From assembly GCA_009760885.1 (NCBI GenBank), contig CM019692.1:48271430-48335429 (forward strand): 64,000 bases of DNA. The letters are read 5' to 3'. Made by a program: the position numbers and the translations under genes. The DNA is from Achatina immaculata (lineage: Eukaryota; Mollusca; Gastropoda; Stylommatophora; Achatinidae). Shown one piece after another: positions 60,531 to 64,000 of this stretch. The notes beneath the pieces were generated by a model. The model saw nothing but the letters and a program-made list of their open reading frames with translations, was not told where the DNA came from and made no database searches. Every line of letters starts with the position of its first letter. The first letter of the stretch is position 1.

Positions 60531-60699
60531 GTATTTGTCGAGAGGACAATGAAATCAGTTTTATTAAGGTAAGAATAACAATCTGGAGGTGAAAGATTAT
60601 TTAGAAGAAAACAAAATTATATGTTGCTCTATCACACTGGTTATTTATATATCATTTATGTATTCCATAATTTTTTTTAAAATTTGGACAAAAAAAATC

Positions 60700-61600
60700 A
60701 TTACATGACTACTCCCTCATCCAGATCTATGAGTGAGTTAGGAAGGAAGGAAGATAGGACCACCATCTATTCACTCCAGACACAGCCAAATGTTCTCAGA
60801 TTTTCTCATCGGTTATCTCCCTCGTGTACAGTAACTGGTTACATTTGTTCTTTGCTGCTCCATCTGGAGCTATTGATAAATCATTCATTTTTTTTGCCAC
60901 CCCAAGTTTCATCCCCAACTGCTTCATTCTTGACAACAATTCACACTTGTCACTGAAGTCTTTTTTTAACATCTTGACCAACTTTTCTTATGGCATCGAA
61001 GATGTTTGCTCAATCCACTGCCTGCTTCTTCCTTCATGACAGCTGGTTTAGCCAACTGATCTGCTCTTTCATTTCCTCTGACACCTCCATGGCCTGGTAC
61101 AAAAATGAAGATAGATCAATCAATGGATCTATGACATCTATAGGGATCTGAGCTGTTGTTGCCATAGAATCAGTCTGAATTTTCTTCAACATACTCACAG
61201 AGTCACTCAAGGTGTATGCTTGTATGTAGTCTTGAGCTGGGCCGGCTCAGAGCTTTTGTTACAGCCACTGTAAGGTTGCTTGTTGCTGCAGCAAAAACAC
61301 CACTGGCCTCTTTCACTGCATTGCCATTTGAGTTGAATGTAAAGGCCCAGGCACACCTCCTGATCCAAGACCACCAATTTGTCTACAGAAATAACAGCAT
61401 CACCATCTCTGGTGTTTTCATTAATCTGACCTCAGCAATGTACTGCAGCAGGAATATACTCCCTGCATCTTCTGTCAAGTGTAACATTAACAGGCAGATC
61501 CATTTTGAAGTTTGGTGGTGGAGGTACCCATTCATGCTCAGGATATATACTCTCAGCAGGGCACGCCTCACTGGTTACATCAACCAGAGTCAGAAAAACT
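60700..61600 (-). mobile_element. LINE RNase H fragment (family K)
   Basis: The minus strand shows NGNAVKEASGVFAAATSN, SDSVSMLKKIQTDSM and FVPGHGGVRGNERADQLAK, an RNase H domain like those of I-type elements but diverged from the other copies. Frames are broken. Confidence 0.7.
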
Positions 61601-61809
61601 ACATGCTAAAAACTTGGTCACAGAAATCACACACTGATAATGAGCCACAACAGAATTGTGTTTTTAATCCTAATGTAGTGTGTGTTTTTTTAGCACCTAA
61701 ATGGTTTTTGTGTACAGGTATATAAAGCTAAATATATACATACACACAGTCTGCAGTAAAGCATAACAAATAACTAGGCATTTAAAATAAAGGTAAGAAC
61801 AGATTAAGG

Positions 61810-62959
61810 TATGAGGGGTGACTGATATGTTCTCAGCTTAAGGTATAAATACTTGAAACACGCAGTTGATATTAGGTGCATTTGTAGATCAGGTTCATGT
61901 AAGATTAAACACCAAGTTTCAAGAAATTAACTACAACAAATTTTTTTTTACAGGCTACTGAAGTCGTAAGGAGTGACAGAAATTGAGAAAATGGATAACA
62001 TTTCTCATCGAGTAGTCATTCTCTACCTGTGCATCAAGGGCTTATCATCGAAGGAGATCCGTGAGGATATGGTAGAGACTCTAGGGGAGAGTGCCCCTTC
62101 TTACAAAACAGTGAAGAAATGGGCAGTTCAGTTCAAACATGGAAGGGAGAGTCTGGAAGATGATCCCCGTCCAAGAAGACCAAGAACAGTAACCACCGAT
62201 GAAACCACCGGCAGAATCCATGACATGGTAACAGGTGATAGAGGACTAACTGAGCAGTACATTGCTACTGAGTTGGGCATCTCCCAGGAACATGTTCATG
62301 CCATTATTCACAATGATCTTCAAATGACAAAAGTCTCTGCTCGATGGGTCCTGGAACTTCTTGGGGCTGATCACAAATGACAGCATCTCAACATATCAAG
62401 AGACAATCTTGGCCATTTTTCTGCAGATCCTGAAAAGTTTCTTCAGCAATTTGTGACTATGGATGAGACTTGGGTTCATCATTTTCAACCAGAAACCAAA
62501 GAACAGTCAAAGCAGTGGAAACATGGATCACTACCTCCAAAGAAAGTAAGGGTGGTTCTGTCTTCAGACAAAGTGATGGCTTCCATCTTTTGGGATTCAG
62601 AAGGTGTGCTTTTGGTAGACTCATCTTTTAGGATTCAGAAGGTGTGCTTTTGGTAGACTCATCTTTTAGGATTCAGAAGGTGTGCTTTTGGTAGACTCAT
62701 CTTTTAGGATTCAGAAGGTGTGCTTTTGGTAGACTATCTTCAAAAAGGCAGAATGGTCACTGGGGCCTATTACACTATTCTTGTGAAGCAACTGCGGGTC
62801 AAACTGATGACTTTTACCAAGAAGGGATCCGTATGCGCCTGGATCACTGGACTAAGTGCACAAACTTGCAAGGGGACTATGTTGAGAAATAACCCCAAAA
62901 AGTTGTCCACAAATAATCTGTTGTACCTTAGGCAGAGAACTTATCAATCACCCCTCGTA
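61810..62959 (+). mobile_element. mariner element, about 1.15 kb, with internal 38-bp array
   Basis: Inverted ends GAGGGGTGAYTGATAWGTTC on TA. Transposase from about 61988: MDNISHRVVILYLCIKGLSS, YKTVKKWAVQFKHGRESLED, PRPRRPRTVTTDETTGRI, and after one stop at 62378 VTMDETWVHHFQPETKEQS (first Asp). The middle holding the second and third catalytic Asp residues is deleted. A 38-bp unit (GATTCAGAAGGTGTGCTTTT...) is repeated four times at 62594-62745. Confidence 0.92.
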
Positions 62960-63010
62960 AGACCCTATAACACAACAACAGAAGATAAGAAGTAAACAAA
63001 GAAATCTACA

Positions 63011-63395
63011 AGAAACAACTCCCCGCTTATAACAGCCACTGTGATAAAAAACAGACTGAGGTGGCTTGGGCGTTTGGAGAGAATGGAAGATAGACAAACA
63101 AAGATGGCTTATACAAAAATGATGAAAGGGGACAAACCAAGAGGTAGACCTAGACAATGATAGCAAGACAACCTGGAAGACAGGACTGGAGATGTGTCTT
63201 GTCTGCAGCAAAGAGCCTCACTGGCTCAGAAAGCTGCTGAATTCAGCAGCCACACAAAGAAGAAGAGCTTTACTCACCGACTGAAGCCCTTACAAAAGAA
63301 TCTCTACAACGATGCTGGAAACCTGAGACGAACAGCTGCATGCGTGAGAGAGATCAGTGCTGATGTCGGAGTGAATGTCGAAGAAGACTGACCCA
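63011..63395 (+). mobile_element. LINE family H C-terminus
   Basis: Encodes ITATVIKNRLRWLGRLERME, KGDKPRGRPRQ, then CLQQRASLAQKAAEFSSHTK and CVREISADVGVNVEED, with a frame break near 63160. Related to 39075-39330. Confidence 0.75.
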
Positions 63396-63904
63396 AGCTG
63401 TTATCACTTGTTTAGAACAGAACACATAGCTGTCTGTCCAGCTGCAAGCTCTGTTAATGAATGGGATAATCTTTTAAAAGCTTTTTTTTTTGCTTAAAAG
63501 CAAAAAACACCCATCCTTTATGACATATTATCTTTCTTTTATTAACACTCAGTTTAGGCCCTGTCGAAACACATGCTTGATCGAAGACATTAGTAACAAG
63601 AGTTGTCAAGCGATGATTTATTTTGTCATATTTTTTAATTATGGAATGAATGACTGAAACGTGAATAGCCAAAAAATGAATGTGTGCGAGAAAAAAAAAG
63701 AAGACAAAATTCATGCTTTAAATGTGTCCTTAAGTCTCCTTTTTTTATATTGTGATAAGAATGTCCTATCTAAGAATGTACTATAAGTTTTCCCACATGC
63801 ATCTAATCAATACTGAACTGACCTTTAAACTAATTTAATATAAGATATGAACAATATTCATTTGGTAACTTTCAATATAAAAAAAAATATATATATATAT
63901 ATCC
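63396..63904. other. AT-rich, nothing recognised
   Basis: Ends in an (AT)n run at 63887-63902. No gene seen. Confidence 0.4.
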
Positions 63905-64000
63905 ATACTACAAGAACTTAAAACTGAAGAAAGTTGGCTAGTAAAGAAGATTAAACAAAGAAAACTTAAATATTTTGGACATATTAAACCTCATGAAAAT
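63905..64000 (+). mobile_element. LINE family C, cut by the window end
   Basis: Starts CCATACTACAAGAACTTAAA and encodes the LVKKIKQRKLKYFGHIK segment of family C. It begins right after an (AT)n run, suggesting 5' truncation there. Confidence 0.8.

Noticed and set aside
61216..61725. 169-aa plus-strand open frame
   Set aside because: It lies antisense to a LINE RNase H domain whose motifs are clear on the minus strand.

Overview
This is a window of an animal nuclear genome: low GC, spliced genes with GT-AG introns, and more transposon sequence than gene sequence. The gene complement and the repeat spectrum (several non-LTR families ending in different microsatellites, mariner/Tc1, piggyBac, Tigger/pogo, tRNA-type SINEs) suggest a lophotrochozoan invertebrate, most likely a mollusc. 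That placement is inference; nothing here fixes the species.

Three host genes can be built exon by exon. (1) RPL13A (ribosomal protein uL13), minus strand, coding 10526 down to 2950, seven coding exons, 202 aa, intact, with a 6-codon first exon and a TOP-like 5' end. (2) An unrecognised 305-aa gene, minus strand, 20832 down to 16515, four coding exons in consistent phase; a ciliary role is only a guess. (3) NUDC (nuclear distribution C, dynein/HSP90 co-factor), plus strand, 22624 to 39932, nine exons found. The phase-0 exon that should encode the middle of the CS domain (about 43 residues) is absent between 31937 and 33287. Genes 2 and 3 are head to head, 1.8 kb apart. RPL13A and NUDC both carry an ACCGGAAGT (ETS-type) site just upstream.

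From about 42 kb to the end I find no host gene, only layered mobile elements. Introns and intergenic DNA hold at least five recurring LINE families, called A to D and I here. Insertion order can be read from target-site duplications (TSDs). Examples: Tigger, then a tandem-repeat retroposon, then LINE A, plus LINE C, in NUDC intron 5; LINE C, then D, then C at 53.4-54.8 kb; LINE C then I at 13.1-15.4 kb; SINE then LINE B at 36.1-37.35 kb; mariner then a LINE at 7.9-9.2 kb.

Best leads: the missing NUDC exon; a roughly 1.55-kb non-coding retroposon with two internal tandem arrays and an exact shared 5' end; a U1-snRNA-like retroposed segment; a 75-bp near-perfect palindrome of SINE heads; and the uncharacterised 305-aa protein.
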